Origin: Streptomyces dioscori
GTDB taxonomy: Bacteria > Actinomycetota > Actinomycetes > Streptomycetales > Streptomycetaceae
Reading direction: 5' to 3'
Assembly: GCF_003024195.1 (NCBI RefSeq)
Contig: NZ_KZ679051.1
Coordinates: forward strand, 121,790-185,789
DNA length: 64,000 nucleotides
The notes under the pieces were generated by a model. That model had not been told where the DNA came from and made no database searches. It saw only the letters and a list, made by a program, of their open reading frames with translations. Of this stretch, positions 61,968 to 64,000 are shown piece by piece. The translations under genes and the position numbers were made by a program. Each line of letters starts with the position of its first letter. The stretch's first letter is position 1.

Positions 61968-62492
61968 ATGTCCATCGGTCACACGCTCCTAGGGCTCCTG
62001 GAGTCCGGGCCCCGCCACGGTTACGACCTCAAGCGGGCCTTCGACGAGAAGTTCGGTCACGACCGGCCGCTCCACTACGGCCAGGTCTATTCGACGATGT
62101 CCCGGCTGCTGAAGAACGGCCTCGTGGAGGTCGACGGGATAGAGGCGGGCGAAGGCCCCGAGCGCAAGCGGTACGCGATCACCGAGGCGGGCGTCACCGA
62201 CGTCCAGCGGTGGCTCGCGACGCCGGAGAAGCCGGAGCCGTATCTCCAGTCGACCCTCTACACGAAGGTCGTCCTCGCCCTCCTGACGCACCGCGACGCG
62301 TCCGAGATCCTCGACACCCAGCGCTCGGAACACCTGCGCATGATGCGCATCCTCACCGACCGCAAACGCAAGGGCGATCTCGCCGACCAGCTGATCTGCG
62401 ACCACGCTCTCTTCCATCTCGAAGCCGACCTGCGATGGCTGGAACTCACCGCCGCGCGCCTCGGCAAACTCGCTGAAGCGGTGACCCGATGA
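61968..62492 (+). CDS. PadR-family transcriptional regulator
   Basis: 174 residues from the ATG at 61968, likely translated from a leaderless mRNA. The winged helix starts GHTLLGLLESGPRHGYDLKRAF and continues YGQVYSTMSRLLKNGLVEVDG, with ERKRYAITEAG as the wing. The C-terminal helices (subfamily with VirR-like DUF4180-type region) form the dimer. It overlaps the ATPase gene by 4 bp (ATGA), so it controls the exporter operon it heads, probably derepressed by a drug or lipid-like ligand. Confidence 0.93.
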   Translation: MSIGHTLLGLLESGPRHGYDLKRAFDEKFGHDRPLHYGQVYSTMSRLLKNGLVEVDGIEAGEGPERKRYAITEAGVTDVQRWLATPEKPEPYLQSTLYTKVVLALLTHRDASEILDTQRSEHLRMMRILTDRKRKGDLADQLICDHALFHLEADLRWLELTAARLGKLAEAVTR

Positions 62493-63181
62493 CCTCCACC
62501 CCCGCAGGCTCCCTGCTCGTGGCCCACGACCTGCGCAAGGCGTACGGCCCCACCAACGCCCTCGACGGCGCCGAGTTCTCCATCCACCCGGGCGAGGTCG
62601 TCGCCGTGATGGGCCCCTCGGGCTCCGGCAAGTCGACCCTCCTGCACTGCCTCGCCGGCATCGTGACGCCCGACTCGGGCTCGATCACGTACAACGGCCG
62701 TGAGATGGCGACCATGAACGACTCCCAGCGCAGCGCGCTGCGGCGCTCGCAGTTCGGGTTCGTCTTCCAGTTCGGCCAGCTGGTGCCGGAGCTGACCTGC
62801 GTCGAGAACGTGGCCCTGCCGCTGCGTCTCAACGGCACCTCCCGCAAGGAGGCCGAGCGCACCGCACTGGCCTGGATGGAGCGGCTGGAGGTCGACGACC
62901 TGGCGGGCAAGCGGCCCGGCGAGGTCTCCGGCGGCCAGGGCCAGCGTGTCGCCGTGGCCCGTTCCCTGGTCACCAGCCCGCGGGTGCTGTTCGCGGACGA
63001 ACCCACCGGCGCCCTCGACTCGCTCAACGGCGAGCGCGTGATGGAACTGCTCACGGACGCCGCCCGGTCCGCCAACGCCGCCGTCGTCCTCGTCACGCAC
63101 GAGACCAGGGTGGCCGCCTACTCGGACCGCGAGATCGTCGTACGCGACGGGAAGTCCCGGGACATGGAGCGCGCCGTATGA
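62489..63181 (+). CDS. ABC exporter ATP-binding protein (MacB/LolD type)
   Basis: 230 residues. Walker A GPSGSGKS is at 42-49, signature VSGGQGQRVA near 150 and Walker B VLFADEP just after, followed by the MacB/LolD-like GALDSLNGERVMELL. The start overlaps the PadR stop, and its stop overlaps the permease start (ATGA). It is expected to pair with the FtsX-like permease. Confidence 0.93.
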   Translation: MTSTPAGSLLVAHDLRKAYGPTNALDGAEFSIHPGEVVAVMGPSGSGKSTLLHCLAGIVTPDSGSITYNGREMATMNDSQRSALRRSQFGFVFQFGQLVPELTCVENVALPLRLNGTSRKEAERTALAWMERLEVDDLAGKRPGEVSGGQGQRVAVARSLVTSPRVLFADEPTGALDSLNGERVMELLTDAARSANAAVVLVTHETRVAAYSDREIVVRDGKSRDMERAV

Positions 63182-64000
63182 GCGCCCGCCCGTCGACCGC
63201 CACCGCCCCGCCGAAGGCCGCCCCGGAGCCGCCCGCCTGGGACGATCCGCGCCACGCGACCCCGATGCTGCGGCAGTGGTCCAGGGACCTCACCATGGGC
63301 ATCAAGTTCGCGTTCACCGGCGGTCGCGAGGGCTGGGTACGGGTCCTGCTCACCGGTGTCGGTGTCGGGCTCGGCGTGGCGCTGCTGCTGCTCACCACGG
63401 CCATCCCGAGCGCGCTGCAGGCACGGTCCGACCGCGAGTACGCGCGGATGGACCTGGCGATGAACGGCGTCGAGCCGGCGAAGTCCGACAACACGGTGCT
63501 GGTCGCGAACGTCGACACCGAGTTCCGCGGCCTGGACGTACGCGGCCGCCAGCTGGAGCCGGAGGGCCTGCGGGCGCCGCTGCCGCCGGGCATCGAGAAG
63601 TTCCCCGCGCCGGGCGAGATGGTCGTCTCCCCCGCGCTGAAGGAACTGCTGGACTCCAAGGACGCCAAGCTGCTGCACGACCGGCTGCCGTACCGCGTCA
63701 CGGGAACCATCGCCGAGAGCGGCCTGATCGGCTCGGCCGAACTCGCCTACTACGCGGGCGGCCAGGACCTGGCGAAGTTCGACGAAGGCTCCCGCATCGT
63801 GCGCCTCGACACCTTCGGCGCGAGGAAGGGGCCCGCGGAGGAGATGGACCCGGTCCTTCTCCTGCTCGTCCTCACGGTCTTCGTGGTGCTGCTGATGCCG
63901 GTCGGCGTCTTCATCGCCGCGGCCGTACGCTTCGGCGGCGAGCGTCGCGACCGCAGGCTCGCCGCCTTGCGGCTGGTCGGCGCGGACGGCCGGATGACCC
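63178..64000 (+). CDS. FtsX-like ABC exporter permease, 3'-truncated by window edge
   Basis: The first 274 residues are visible from the ATG at 63178; the gene continues past 64000. A cytoplasmic N-terminus of 50 residues is followed by one helix (WVRVLLTGVGVGLGVALLLLTTAI), a large extracytoplasmic domain and the start of a helix bundle (VLLLLVLTVFVVLLMPVGVFIAAAVRFG). The R-R-L-A-A-L-R-L-V-G-A motif is typical of FtsX/MacB permeases. It works with the ATPase just upstream. The substrate is unknown. Confidence 0.9.
   Translation, partial: MSARPSTATAPPKAAPEPPAWDDPRHATPMLRQWSRDLTMGIKFAFTGGREGWVRVLLTGVGVGLGVALLLLTTAIPSALQARSDREYARMDLAMNGVEPAKSDNTVLVANVDTEFRGLDVRGRQLEPEGLRAPLPPGIEKFPAPGEMVVSPALKELLDSKDAKLLHDRLPYRVTGTIAESGLIGSAELAYYAGGQDLAKFDEGSRIVRLDTFGARKGPAEEMDPVLLLLVLTVFVVLLMPVGVFIAAAVRFGGERRDRRLAALRLVGADGRMT

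Overview
The window is GC-rich actinobacterial DNA. Coding regions show strong G/C at third codon positions, GTG and TTG starts are frequent, neighbouring genes often overlap by four bases (ATGA or GTGA), and a bldK-type oligopeptide transporter, a WhiB-like protein and multi-domain SpoIIE-type phosphatases are present. Together these point to a Streptomyces chromosome, in a core rather than arm-like region. From memory, not from a search, the gene order resembles the S. coelicolor core from bldK through wblI, glpX and the fumarases.

Layout. 1-1320: end of a beta-propeller lectin-like gene with 291-bp near-identical repeats, and a small lysozyme-like gene that appears cut short at an interspersed palindrome. 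1323-7543: a five-gene oligopeptide ABC importer read leftward (permease, lipoprotein, permease, two ATPases; the bldKA-KE order). 7943-12305: TypA/BipA GTPase and a second family 5 solute-binding lipoprotein. 12646-16522: a succinate dehydrogenase/fumarate reductase operon with one large membrane subunit. 16553-22000: a PAS-GAF-PP2C-ATPase phosphatase, a lone anti-sigma-type ATPase, a Nudix hydrolase, a SPOR-type protein and a GntR/UTRA regulator. 22115-22347: a MITE-like element. 22356-31219: a DUF4190/septum-formation protein, a secreted subtilase, a threonine-synthase-like enzyme, a SNF2 helicase and an XRE regulator. 31615-36232: a rhomboid protease and two CPBP proteases around a NarL/LuxR two-component pair. 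36415-45305: SDR/TetR divergent pair, YchF, a DUF6542-like protein, polyphosphate glucokinase, IspH, an APC permease and XseA-XseB. 45518-52748: nitroreductase, DUF4245 protein, GlpX, WblI, DUF1707 protein, and adjacent class I and class II fumarases. 52821-57677: a FomD-like protein, a second PP2C-ATPase phosphatase and a catalase. 57863-64000: a class A penicillin-binding protein, an SPFH protein with a ribbon-helix-helix partner, and a PadR-controlled ABC exporter that runs off the window.

Themes. Central metabolism is dense: Sdh, two fumarases, GlpX, PpgK and IspH. Developmental and stress signalling is also dense: BldK, WblI, two SpoIIE-type phosphatases plus a lone anti-sigma-type ATPase. 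The most unusual grouping is three intramembrane proteases around one two-component system. Non-coding DNA is dominated by two recurrent palindromic repeat families (called A and B here) plus the MITE-like element. Family A touches gene ends: it seems to cut the lysozyme-like gene, supplies the C-terminal tail of the Nudix protein and reaches to within 11 bp of the fumC start. No rRNA, tRNA, CRISPR array or intact transposase was seen.
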